A stretch of DNA of 64,000 bases from the NCBI GenBank assembly GCA_902168105.1, contig CABHOY010000085.1, positions 24,592 through 88,591 on the forward strand, in the 5' to 3' direction. The stretch comes from an uncultured Flavihumibacter sp. GTDB lineage: Bacteria > Bacteroidota > Bacteroidia > Chitinophagales > Chitinophagaceae. Under the pieces are notes generated by a model that saw only the letters and a program-made list of their open reading frames with translations, was not told where the DNA came from and did not search any database. A program made the translations under genes and the position numbers. Below are positions 1-7,995 of the stretch, piece after piece; within the stretch, counting starts at the first letter, position 1; the number at the start of each line of letters is the position of its first letter.

Positions 1-18
1 GGGTCCGGGTTTCACAAA

Positions 19-34
19 TGTTCCACGTGGAACA
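19..34. other. parS: parS-like centromere site
   Basis: The 16-mer TGTTCCACGTGGAACA is a perfect palindrome and fits the widely conserved chromosomal ParB-binding site (pattern TGTTnCACGTGnAACA). ParB loads at parS and spreads to organise the newly replicated origin region. It lies just past the 3' end of ybeY. A parS normally marks an origin-proximal position. A ParB partner gene is not in the window. Confidence 0.85.
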
Positions 35-45
35 TAATAACGATT

Positions 46-468
46 CTATCCAAAGTAAAGCTCAAGACATTCATTTTCCTTCTCTCTCATAAGAACAGAT
101 TGATCCTTTGTCTTATCCTTGTAACCACATAAATGCAAAGCACCATGAAAAATTACCCTGTGTAATTCCTGTTCTTCCGCTACATTGAACTTCATAGCAT
201 TCTCTTTTACCCGATCAATACTAATATAAACCTCCCCTTCAGTAACATCCGGATCCTCTCCCAATTCAAAAGTAACGATATCTGTCAGCGTATCATGTTG
301 TAAAAACTCCTGATTGATCTGCAATAAATACTCATCCGTACAGAAAACATACTGTAAATTTTTAAGCCCCTGCCCTTCCCTGGCAAACAAATCCTTAATA
401 AAAGTCTTCAACTTGGTCCGATTCTTCAGATTTAACTTCACCTCGTGGGGGGCAAAATTGATAGCCAT
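46..468 (-). CDS. ybeY: Endoribonuclease YbeY (rRNA maturation factor)
   Basis: A 140-residue cytoplasmic metallo-RNase of the UPF0054 family, needed for 16S rRNA 3'-end processing and 70S quality control. The C-terminal signature is HGALHLCGYKDK at residues 108-119: two His ligands (108 and 112) are present, but the third His of the usual HGxLHLxGYDH is not. Asp118 is the nearest candidate ligand; this may be a lineage variant rather than damage. Full length for the family. The gene reads toward the left edge; in related genomes mnmG often lies next to it, which cannot be seen here. Confidence 0.93.
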   Translation of the reverse strand: MAINFAPHEVKLNLKNRTKLKTFIKDLFAREGQGLKNLQYVFCTDEYLLQINQEFLQHDTLTDIVTFELGEDPDVTEGEVYISIDRVKENAMKFNVAEEQELHRVIFHGALHLCGYKDKTKDQSVLMREKENECLELYFG

Positions 469-543
469 AAGCAGTATTCTATGTTTTATAAGTAATTGAG
501 AATGTAAAAATATGGTGAAATTTCGGTTTCACGCTACTCTGTC

Positions 544-575
544 TTTGTTCGATTGATACCCAGCCTGTACCTTTG
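544..575 (+). promoter_or_regulatory. Bacteroidota-type promoter before the feoA-like gene
   Basis: TTTG (544-547), a 20-nt spacer and TACCTTTG (568-575) match the Bacteroidota -33/-7 consensus TTTG / TAnnTTTG. Transcription should start near 580, leaving a leader of about 90 nt before the ATG at 673. A second TAAGTTTG box at 625-632 has no good upstream partner. Confidence 0.65.
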
Positions 576-672
576 CTCCGTCAGGAAATCGAGACCTTAG
601 TAAGATATACAATTTATCACCTGCTAAGTTTGAGAAAGAAAGCACCAGGCATTAAAGATTAAATTACAACGG

Positions 673-912
673 ATGAAAAAAGGAGTGATTAAATTGTCTT
701 CGCTTGCTATTGGTAAAAGTGCCGTGATAACGTCTTTCGAAAAAGATGAACTGCACATCAAATTAATGGAGATGGGGTGTGTACCCGGAGAAACCGTGAA
801 AGTAGAGAAAATTGCCCCTCTCGGAGACCCGATCTCAATCATGGTTGCCGGCTATAATCTCTCCCTCCGCAAAACAGAAGCTGACTTTATATGGGTAGAA
901 GAACTTGTCTAA
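673..912 (+). CDS. FeoA-like domain protein
   Basis: A 79-residue protein that fits a FeoA SH3-like domain: the central LMEMGCVPGETVKVEK stretch (about residues 31-46) and the C-terminal LSLRKTEADFI stretch are typical. FeoA is a small cytosolic accessory of the FeoB ferrous iron transporter. No feoB follows; the next gene is an AraC regulator with its own promoter, so this is an orphan copy. Function in iron uptake is inferred from the family only. An inverted repeat just after the stop may end the transcript. Confidence 0.8.
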   Translation: MKKGVIKLSSLAIGKSAVITSFEKDELHIKLMEMGCVPGETVKVEKIAPLGDPISIMVAGYNLSLRKTEADFIWVEELV

Positions 913-917
913 TTCAC

Positions 918-976
918 AAATACGAATGATCCATTTCTGTTTGCGGCATTTGATGAACAACGGATCATTCGTATTT
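918..976. repeat. 15-bp inverted repeat between feoA-like gene and AraC gene
   Basis: AAATACGAATGATCC (918-932) is matched perfectly by its reverse complement at 962-976, with a 29-nt loop. The right arm runs into a T tract, so it can act as the terminator of the feoA-like gene. The arms also bracket the AraC promoter: its -33 element is in the loop and its -7 element overlaps the right arm, so an operator role is equally possible. Confidence 0.7.
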
Positions 977-979
977 TTG
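949..979 (+). promoter_or_regulatory. Promoter of the AraC-family gene
   Basis: TTTG (949-952), a 19-nt spacer and TATTTTTG (972-979) give a full Bacteroidota -33/-7 promoter. The ATG at 985 follows the -7 box by 5 nt, so the transcript would begin at or next to the start codon (leaderless). Confidence 0.65.
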
Positions 980-984
980 ATAGT

Positions 985-1965
985 ATGAAGCTGCCTGATA
1001 ACATTCCAACCCATCCACTATCCTCCCACCACGCTAAACTCCACCGGGAGACTTCCTCAACAAGCCAATTCGGATACCATCAACTGACAGAAAGTAAAAG
1101 ACTTAATGGTTTCGAAATCTATTCCACTGAAGGGATGATACCAGACTATGGTCCAGCGAAATCAGATTTCTATAGAATAGGAATAGTCATCAAAGGTATC
1201 CTACACATGCAGCTCGGGCTTGAACATTTTGAAGTTACCTCCAATACCCTTAATTTTTCCATTCCCGGGCAGATACATGCAAAGTCAAACGTCAGCGAAG
1301 ATGTATTTGGATATTATATCCTTTTTGAAGAAGCATTCATTGAAAGTTTAATACCACATAACAACCTTAGAACACAATTTCCATTCTATAATTATGAAGG
1401 GCACCAGGTTTTTCAGTGCGACCCAATAGAGATTTCAGAGATAACTTCATTGCTTCTGAAAATAGATCGCGAACTGGAGGAAATGACCACAGATAGAAAT
1501 ATGGCCATAAAAATGTACCTATATCTAATACTGTTGACGGCAAAAAGAAGTTACGAAAGGCAGGATCTGGGAAATAATTTACGGGTTCATGATACAAACG
1601 TTCACCTGGTCACACAGTTCTACAAACTGGTGGGTAAACATTTCCTCTCATTAAGACAGGTTACTGACTATGCGAACATGCTTCATGTTACCCCAAATCA
1701 TCTGAATAGAGTAGTAAAAAGCGTCACTAATCAGACCGCATCAGACGCGATCAGTAACATGTTGGCCCAGGAAGCAAAAGTCTTGCTCAGATCTACCGCG
1801 CTCTCTGCAGCAGAAATTGCGTACCGGTTAGATTTCAGCGAACCAGCTGCATTCAGCCGGTTCTTCAAGAAAATAACCGGATTAACGCCCCTTGTATATC
1901 GTCGGCAGGAAACTACGATCCGGATTGCAGGGTCCGATCAATCATCTGCTTCCTTTGAACAATAA
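985..1965 (+). CDS. AraC family transcriptional regulator
   Basis: A 326-residue DNA-binding protein. The C-terminal 100 residues (about 210-310) form the double helix-turn-helix of the AraC/XylS family: LRQVTDYANMLHVTPNHLNR is the first HTH and the SAAEIAYRLDFSEPAAFSRF...TGLTPLVYR stretch the second. The N-terminal part (about 50-150) resembles a cupin-like ligand-sensing domain. The SDR gene starts 49 bp downstream on the same strand and is a likely target or operon partner. The effector is unknown. Confidence 0.9.
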   Translation: MKLPDNIPTHPLSSHHAKLHRETSSTSQFGYHQLTESKRLNGFEIYSTEGMIPDYGPAKSDFYRIGIVIKGILHMQLGLEHFEVTSNTLNFSIPGQIHAKSNVSEDVFGYYILFEEAFIESLIPHNNLRTQFPFYNYEGHQVFQCDPIEISEITSLLLKIDRELEEMTTDRNMAIKMYLYLILLTAKRSYERQDLGNNLRVHDTNVHLVTQFYKLVGKHFLSLRQVTDYANMLHVTPNHLNRVVKSVTNQTASDAISNMLAQEAKVLLRSTALSAAEIAYRLDFSEPAAFSRFFKKITGLTPLVYRRQETTIRIAGSDQSSASFEQ

Positions 1966-2014
1966 TCCTGCTCCCAGACTATTGAACTTTGTACTGCAAA
2001 CAAAACAGTAACAA

Positions 2015-2731
2015 ATGATCAAAGATCTTCAGAATCAAAAAATAGTTATTGCAGGCGGTACTTCGGGAATTGGATTAGCAACTGCAAAAATGTTGGTTGA
2101 ATTATCCGCAGATGTGACAGTAACCGGGCGTGATCCAAAAAAAATTGAAGCACTCCATGTTTCAGACCCTAATTTGAGCGCAATTGCGATAGACAGCAAC
2201 GATAGAGATCAACTAACAACTTTCTTCTCCAAATTCGGCTCATTCGATCACCTGATCATTACCCTGAGTGGTGCAAAAGGCGCCGGCGCATTTCCAGAGC
2301 TATCGCTCGATGATCTAAGAGAGGGTTTTGAAAACAAATTCTGGCCATATCTCCAAACTATTCAAACCGCCGTCCCCTTTTTGAAAAAAACTGGAAGCAT
2401 TACCATCCTTACCGCATCGTCAACTGCCGCCCGTCTTCCAGGCACCGCCGGTCTGGCAGCCATTAACGGCGCACTCGAAATAATGGTTCCGATCCTTGCA
2501 AAAGATCTCCAACCACTTCGCATCAACGCTATTTCACCTGGAGTGATTGATACACCATGGTGGAACTTTCTGAGCGAAAATGACAAGCAGGAAACCTTCC
2601 ACCAATTCTCTAAACAAATACCCATTGGAAGAATAGGTATGGCCGAAGAAGTCGCACAGGCAATTGTCGGAGTAGTTGCGAATAACTATTTTAACGGAAG
2701 CGTGATCCTTTGTCACGGCGGACTTTCATAG
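2015..2731 (+). CDS. SDR family protein with altered catalytic motif
   Basis: A 238-residue Rossmann-fold protein of the short-chain dehydrogenase/reductase superfamily. The nucleotide-binding GGTSGIG is at about residues 14-20, and ITLSG replaces the usual NNAG. The catalytic region reads TASSTAARLPGTAGLAAING: the Ser is present, but the Tyr and Lys of YxxxK are missing (Asn stands about where Lys should be). NAISPGVIDTPWW downstream is typical. It may be a non-classical SDR with altered catalysis. It probably shares regulation with the AraC gene upstream; substrate unknown. Confidence 0.85.
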   Translation: MIKDLQNQKIVIAGGTSGIGLATAKMLVELSADVTVTGRDPKKIEALHVSDPNLSAIAIDSNDRDQLTTFFSKFGSFDHLIITLSGAKGAGAFPELSLDDLREGFENKFWPYLQTIQTAVPFLKKTGSITILTASSTAARLPGTAGLAAINGALEIMVPILAKDLQPLRINAISPGVIDTPWWNFLSENDKQETFHQFSKQIPIGRIGMAEEVAQAIVGVVANNYFNGSVILCHGGLS

Positions 2732-2789
2732 AACTCAAACAATTTTCTTCCGTAAAAGCCTGAACGACTTAAAATTCCAATTATAAAAA

Positions 2790-3360
2790 AATAAAGGCCC
2801 TTAGAATTTAATGGCCTGGTTATACTCCCGGTAACAGTTTTCCGCTGCATTCATAACGCCTTCAAATATGAAGGCCTTACATTTTTAATATATCCTTATT
2901 TACTGTAGGCCCCCACGGTAAAAACTGCTCCATCGTGTTCCTAAAGGCTTCTTCTGAACTGTCCAGGAGAAAGATATCTCCCTCCATACGTCAGAAACAA
3001 ATCTTTCATTTCACTCACAAGCCCTTCAAAAATGAAGGCCGTATATTTTCATTCCAGAGCAATCTCCTGTAGGTCCCTACGGGAATTGTCGGAAGATTTA
3101 ACCCTTGAAGCTTTCATTTTAGAACGTTGACAGTAGCATATATCTGCCCCTATCTACATACTTATACTTCCATTACATGTATAAAGCCTTCATTTTCGAA
3201 GGCTTTATATTTTAAATACAATAAATTTTCCTGTAGGTACCCACAGGCTAAATATTTATATCGCAGCTATAAGGCATTCAAATGGAAGGGCTTTATGATC
3301 GAACGGCATTGCCATACTCCCAATACTATAATATCCATCGCAACTATAAGCCGTTCAAAA
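2790..3360. repeat. Degenerate hairpin repeat array
   Basis: No convincing gene lies here. Three well-preserved copies of a two-hairpin unit repeat about every 164 bp. Hairpin A pairs GCCTTCA-type arms (2858-2875; 3023-3038; 3180-3209, the last with a perfect 12-bp stem). Hairpin B has the form CTGTAGG..CCYACRG (2903-2918; 3066-3083; 3230-3247). Weaker A-like copies sit midway or beyond (about 2944, 3100, 3271-3294, 3346), suggesting an underlying period near 82 bp. A short open frame across it (3127-3381) looks spurious. Confidence 0.65.
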
Positions 3361-3366
3361 GCACAA

Positions 3367-3400
3367 AAAAGGCCCGGTTGACATTTCAACCGGGCCTTTT
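3367..3400. terminator. Strong bidirectional terminator
   Basis: A 15-bp perfect stem (3367-3381 with 3386-3400) around a 4-nt loop: GC-rich core GGCCCGG, flanked by A4 on the left and T4 on the right. It lies 55 bp past the nadA stop on the minus strand and also ends transcription coming from the repeat region. Confidence 0.85.
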
Positions 3401-3454
3401 AAACGAAAATATAAACCTATATAACTTATAATCTATTAATTATCAATTGATTAT

Positions 3455-4462
3455 CTACAATCCATACTGCGCACTAATCTCTAACATCCGTTCTATCGGT
3501 TTCTTTGCAGCAATCCTCAATTGTTCATTCATTGTGATCTCTGGTTCCTCGTATTCCATGCACAAGTACAACTTTTCGAGCGTATTCAACTTCATATGCG
3601 GGCAATCATTACATGCACATGCATTATTTGGCGGAGCAGGAATAAAAGTTTTGGATGGATTTTCTTTTTGCATTTGATGAAGGATACCCGTTTCTGTAAC
3701 TACAATATACTCCTGGGCATCGTCTTTCTGGGAAAACTTCAACAAGCCCGTAGTGGATCCAATGTAATCTGCTATTTCGAGCACAGCTGCTTCACATTCC
3801 GGATGGGCTATCACCTTGGCTTTTGGATGACGGACCTTCAACTTGGTTATCTTTTCCAGGGAGAAGATCTCATGAACCATGCATGCTCCATTCCACAGCA
3901 ACATATCCCTTCCCGTTTTTTTGGCCAAATAAGCCCCTAAATTCCTGTCGGGGGCAAAAATGATCGGTTGGTCGTTGGGGACGCTATCGATGATCTTTTC
4001 GGCATTAGACGACGTGCAAATGATATCACTGAGCGCTTTGATACCTGCAGAACAATTTATGTAGGAAATAACGAGGTGATCCGGATGTTTTTCTTTGAAT
4101 CTTCTGAACAGTTCCGGAGGAGCACTATCGGCCAGAGAACATCCGGCCTTCAGGTCCGGTAGTAACACCTTTTTTTGTGGGCTTAGAATTTTTGCCGTCT
4201 CAGCCATAAAGTGCACGCCGGCAAAAACGATAATGTCCGCATCTGTTTTTGCAGCCTGTTGACTTAACCCTAAACTGTCCCCGATGTAGTCAGCCACATC
4301 CTGGATGTCGGGCTCCTGGTAATAGTGTGCCAGGACGATCGCATTTTTTTCCTTCTTAAGCCGTTCGATTTCTGCAAAGAGATCCAGACGCACGTCAACG
4401 GGCAAATCCAGGTATCCTTTTTTTTGCAGTTCGCTTTTTGCAATTTCCAGCTCCCTCATCAT
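3455..4462 (-). CDS. nadA: Quinolinate synthase NadA
   Basis: A 335-residue cytosolic [4Fe-4S] enzyme that condenses iminoaspartate with dihydroxyacetone phosphate to quinolinate in de novo NAD synthesis. AHYYQEPDIQDVADYIGDS (about 45-63) is the substrate-binding signature. Cluster cysteines are visible as Cys108 (AGCSLAD), Cys194 (NGACMVHE) and Cys284/287 (CACNDCPHM). Full length. nadB and nadC are not adjacent. On the minus strand a TACATTTG box (4559-4552) about 90 nt upstream is a candidate -7 element. Two adjacent Met codons leave a 1-residue start ambiguity. Confidence 0.96.
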   Translation of the reverse strand: MMRELEIAKSELQKKGYLDLPVDVRLDLFAEIERLKKEKNAIVLAHYYQEPDIQDVADYIGDSLGLSQQAAKTDADIIVFAGVHFMAETAKILSPQKKVLLPDLKAGCSLADSAPPELFRRFKEKHPDHLVISYINCSAGIKALSDIICTSSNAEKIIDSVPNDQPIIFAPDRNLGAYLAKKTGRDMLLWNGACMVHEIFSLEKITKLKVRHPKAKVIAHPECEAAVLEIADYIGSTTGLLKFSQKDDAQEYIVVTETGILHQMQKENPSKTFIPAPPNNACACNDCPHMKLNTLEKLYLCMEYEEPEITMNEQLRIAAKKPIERMLEISAQYGL

Positions 4463-5160
4463 AATTATATATATAGTTTATTATTTAAAAAGAAAGAACC
4501 CACTACTATTAGGGCTGTGAATATGTGAGAACTAATTTTGACCATCGTGTACAAATGTAGTTGTTATTATTTTGGTCTTAGCTATCCACAGGAAATTAAC
4601 AATGAAGAACGGCCATAGTATTGGAAAACCCTAACTTCATCCACATAGGTGGATATCGTTTTCCGTGAATATTTTTTTCGGGACCTACCTATTGAAAACA
4701 TGTGGACAGTTGTTCAAAACAATCCCCAAAACTGACCTTCGGGTAACCCGACCATTTTCTTCGGGATTAACAAAATTAGTTTTCAGGTACCTGAAGTGAG
4801 GTTTTTACCAAGATATTGGACAAATCCGGCTGCTTTCTTAACACTCAATGTGGATAAACTACAACTAAAAAGTTATATCAGGTTAAGATTGCTTTTTTAG
4901 CTTTACACTGATCTTTGTACACACTTTAATGTGAATGAAGATTTTGCCGTCCGTGAAATGTGAATAACTAAGCACACGTTTTTGAGAAGGCAAAAATCCT
5001 GAAATAATGGCTGATAGCCGTATTGAAAAATCCCCGGGTGTTACGCACAACCTGGTACAAAAATTATGACAAATGTGGATAACCTGTGAATGAAACCTAA
5101 AATACCTTTCCCGGTAAATTGCTTGAAATCCTTTCCTGTATTGGGTTTGGGGCAATAAAA
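4463..5160. other. oriC: Gene-free region with DnaA-box cluster (candidate oriC)
   Basis: About 700 bp between divergent nadA and the PpiD-like gene has no credible gene. It holds two perfect DnaA boxes (TGTGGATAA at 4849-4857 and 5074-5082) and near matches: CTATCCACA 4582-4590, TCATCCACA 4637-4645, TGTGGACAG 4701-4709, TGTGAATAA 4959-4967. An A/T-only stretch (about 4461-4490) next to nadA and another at 5180-5230 could serve as unwinding elements. The parS site at 19-34 supports origin proximity. This is inference: GC skew could not be computed and the boxes might instead reflect DnaA regulation. Confidence 0.45.
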
Positions 5161-5165
5161 ACTGT

Positions 5166-5197
5166 TTTGCAGTTACAGTTATTTTATTCTATTTTTG
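5166..5197 (+). promoter_or_regulatory. Promoter of the PpiD-like gene
   Basis: TTTG (5166-5169), a 20-nt spacer and TATTTTTG (5190-5197) match the Bacteroidota -33/-7 consensus exactly. Predicted start near 5203, about 26 nt before the ATG at 5229. Confidence 0.75.
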
Positions 5198-5228
5198 CTT
5201 TCCTTAAAAAATTTAGACTATATAATAT

Positions 5229-7337
5229 ATGTCAGTTATTCAGAAGATCAGGGATAAATATGCTGTGGTGATCGTTGTAGTGATCTGCCTGGCTATTGTC
5301 AGTTTCCTGTTACAAGATGCCTTTTTCGGCAAAAACTCTCTCATTCGCCGTTCCACGACTGTAGGTAAAGTAAATGGTGAAGAACTCGAATTCTCTGATT
5401 ATCAGCAGATGATCAAAGCCACGGAAGACCGTATGCGCCAGGGTAATAATATGCTCGCTGAGCAGATTACTGAACAGGCACGAGAATCCGCATGGAACCA
5501 GTTCTTGAGTAAACAGATCATGGACGCCCAATACCAGAAACTTGGTCTTGCCGTAACAGACGAAGAGATTAAAGATCAGTTTACCGGTAAAAATCCTAGC
5601 CCGGTTGTTGCCCAACAGTTTACTGACGAAAAAACAGGACAATTTGATCGTGCCCGTATGCAGCAGGTATTAGCAAACATCAGCCAGGATAAAACTGGTC
5701 AGATGCGCGCTGGTCTGTTACAACTGGAAGATTATATTGCTCAGTCAAGAATTTCCGAAAAATATCTTTCCCTGGTCAAACAAGCGGTATATTATCCTAA
5801 ATGGTTAGCTGAAAAGCAAATTGCGGATAATGGACAGCTGGCATCTATCTCCTATGTGTCAGTTCCTTACGCTACTATCGCTGACTCCACTATTAAAGTG
5901 ACAGACAACGAACTGAATACTTATATTAATAACCACAAAGAACTGTTCAAAACTGAAGAGTCCCGTAAAGTAGATTACCTCTCCTTCAACGTGATCCCTT
6001 CTGCTGCTGATACAGCTGCGGCACTGAAAGTGCTGTTCGAAGCTAAACAGGAACTGGATACTATCAGCAATGCTGATGTAGCTGCTTTCATCAACCGTAA
6101 CTCCGACTTACCTTTCTATGATAGCTATGTTGCAAAGAGTGCGCTGATGGTTCCTCAAAAAGATACTTTACTGAGCTTACCTAATGGTGCTGTGTTCGGA
6201 CCTTATTATGATAATAACCTGATCGTTTTCGCAAAAATGATCGATCGTAAGTCATTACCAGACAGCGTAAAGGTTCGCCATATATTAGTAGCTACACAAA
6301 ATCAGCAAGGTGGCGGTTTGCCGGATTCAATTGCTAAAGCCCGCATCGATAGCATCGAAAGAGCTGTAAGAGGTGGTGCTGATTTCAAAGCGTTGGTTGA
6401 GCAATATACAGATGACGTAAGAAGCAAACCGACCGGCGGTGAATATGATGTAACTCCTTCTACTGATTTCCTGAAAGAGTTTAAAGATTTCGCACTGGAA
6501 AAAAGTAAAGGTACTATCGGTGTTGTGAAAACACTCGCTGGTTACCATCTGATAGAAATCATGGATCAGAAAAATATCGGTCAGGCAGTTAAAATCGCTT
6601 ACCTCGCTAAACCGGTAGCGCCAAGCCGTGAAACTGATAGCAAAGCTTACGCTGAAGCAAACGAATTTGCTTCTAAAAACCGCGATCAGAAAACATTTGA
6701 GAAAAATATTCAGCAGAATGGCCTGAACAAACGTATCGCTGACAACCTCCGTCCTATGGATCACATGATCCCAGGTATCGGTCAGGCACGTGAGCTGGTT
6801 CGTTGGGCTTATGAAGCTAAGAAAGGAGACGTGAGCAACGTATTTACCTTCGATAATAATTACGTAGTAGCTGTACTGACAGCTGTACGTGAAGAAGGTG
6901 TTGCAGCCCTCGAAGATGTAAGACCTGCTGTAGAAGCTGAAGTAAGAAAAAGCAAAAAAGCAACACAAATCATTGAGAAATTACAATCTCCTGCGTCCCT
7001 GGAAGCCGCACAGAAAGCAACTAACCAACCGGAACAAAAAGCTGAGAGCATCAGCTTCGGTACTCCGTTTGTTGCCAGCCTCGGTTTCGAACCACGCGTA
7101 GTAGGTGCTGCATTCAATAAGAGCTGGGGTACCGCAAAAGTATCTGCTCCAATAGAAGGTAACGCTGGTGTATATGTGATCAAAGTGGATAACTTCCAGG
7201 CATCCGGTCAGCCACAGGATCCGAAAAGTGTAAGCCGTGCTTATGAACAGAGCCTGCTCTCTGCATTAGATCAGCAGCTGTTCTCAGTACTGAAGAAGTT
7301 GAGCAAGATCGAAGACAACCGTAGCAAATTCTTTTAA
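5229..7337 (+). CDS. Membrane-anchored periplasmic PPIase (PpiD/SurA-like)
   Basis: A 702-residue foldase. One N-terminal transmembrane helix (about residues 11-31, YAVVIVVVICLAIVSFLL) anchors it in the inner membrane; a SurA_N-like chaperone region follows, then a parvulin PPIC domain at about 345-445 starting KVRHILVAT and including GGEYDVTPSTDFLKEF. The C-terminal region is chaperone-like. It should bind unfolded outer membrane proteins leaving the Sec translocon. Length is close to other Bacteroidota PpiD-like proteins. Single-gene unit with its own promoter and terminator. ppiD is the likely equivalent, but orthology is not proven. Confidence 0.9.
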   Translation: MSVIQKIRDKYAVVIVVVICLAIVSFLLQDAFFGKNSLIRRSTTVGKVNGEELEFSDYQQMIKATEDRMRQGNNMLAEQITEQARESAWNQFLSKQIMDAQYQKLGLAVTDEEIKDQFTGKNPSPVVAQQFTDEKTGQFDRARMQQVLANISQDKTGQMRAGLLQLEDYIAQSRISEKYLSLVKQAVYYPKWLAEKQIADNGQLASISYVSVPYATIADSTIKVTDNELNTYINNHKELFKTEESRKVDYLSFNVIPSAADTAAALKVLFEAKQELDTISNADVAAFINRNSDLPFYDSYVAKSALMVPQKDTLLSLPNGAVFGPYYDNNLIVFAKMIDRKSLPDSVKVRHILVATQNQQGGGLPDSIAKARIDSIERAVRGGADFKALVEQYTDDVRSKPTGGEYDVTPSTDFLKEFKDFALEKSKGTIGVVKTLAGYHLIEIMDQKNIGQAVKIAYLAKPVAPSRETDSKAYAEANEFASKNRDQKTFEKNIQQNGLNKRIADNLRPMDHMIPGIGQARELVRWAYEAKKGDVSNVFTFDNNYVVAVLTAVREEGVAALEDVRPAVEAEVRKSKKATQIIEKLQSPASLEAAQKATNQPEQKAESISFGTPFVASLGFEPRVVGAAFNKSWGTAKVSAPIEGNAGVYVIKVDNFQASGQPQDPKSVSRAYEQSLLSALDQQLFSVLKKLSKIEDNRSKFF

Positions 7338-7370
7338 GGAATAATCATCTTCAAATAACTGATAAATAAA

Positions 7371-7400
7371 AGCTCCGGAGCACATGCTCCGGAGCTTTTT
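7371..7400 (+). terminator. Rho-independent terminator of the PpiD-like gene
   Basis: AGCTCCGGAGC (7371-7381) pairs with GCTCCGGAGCT (7386-7396) around a 4-nt loop, followed by T5 and preceded by AAA. Confidence 0.85.
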
Positions 7401-7491
7401 GTTTGTACCCTCGTCTGTTAACCAATCCCTCTACCCCATAAAACCTTCCCCAGGTACTTTTTTAGTAACTTTGTAAAGTAAAAAGTGGTTT

Positions 7492-7995
7492 ATGGAAGAG
7501 ATTGTAAATAAGGTTGCACAGAGTGGGCTCATTACCCTTGACCTGGAAGATTATTATCCAAAGGAAGAAATTGTTGAATTTGATCTGAAGCAGTATCTCT
7601 TTATGGAGATGATCCTCAAAGAAAAGGATTTCAGAACAGCCCTTCAGTCGCTCGACTGGGAACAATACCGTAATAAAAATGTAGCCATCATCTGTACCGC
7701 AGACGCCGTTATACCGTTCTGGGCATATATGCTCGTAATGACTTACTTATCCCCCGTTGCCCATTTCGCGGCCTTTGGAGATAAAAAGCATGTACACCAG
7801 GTACAGTTCATGAAGAACCTGAACGCTATAAATATCAACGAATACGCTGATAAACGTTTGGTTATCAAAGGTTGTGGAGATCAGGGCGCCGGAGAAGCCG
7901 CTTATGTGGAAATTACCCGCTTACTGATACCCGTAGTGAAAAGCCTCATGTATGGAGAACCTTGCTCTACTGTGCCTATCTATAAAAAGAAATAA
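7492..7995 (+). CDS. DUF2480 family protein
   Basis: A 167-residue cytoplasmic protein recognised as the DUF2480 family found in Bacteroidota; function unknown. No signal peptide or clear membrane segment, although YMLVMTYLSPVAHFAAFG (about 84-101) is hydrophobic. Family-like features include the VIKGCGDQGAGEAAYVEITR stretch near the C-terminus. A TAACTTTG box at 7466-7473 is a candidate -7 element 18 nt before the ATG. Its stop codon abuts the corA stop on the other strand with no gap. Confidence 0.8.
   Translation: MEEIVNKVAQSGLITLDLEDYYPKEEIVEFDLKQYLFMEMILKEKDFRTALQSLDWEQYRNKNVAIICTADAVIPFWAYMLVMTYLSPVAHFAAFGDKKHVHQVQFMKNLNAININEYADKRLVIKGCGDQGAGEAAYVEITRLLIPVVKSLMYGEPCSTVPIYKKK

Noticed and set aside
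3127..3381. 84-codon open frame in the hairpin repeat region
   Set aside because: It is made of the repeat units and part of the terminator, has no signal, domain or sensible composition.
6327..6968. 213-codon open frame antisense to the PpiD-like gene
   Set aside because: Phe/Ser/Cys-rich mirror of a well-supported gene; typical shadow frame.
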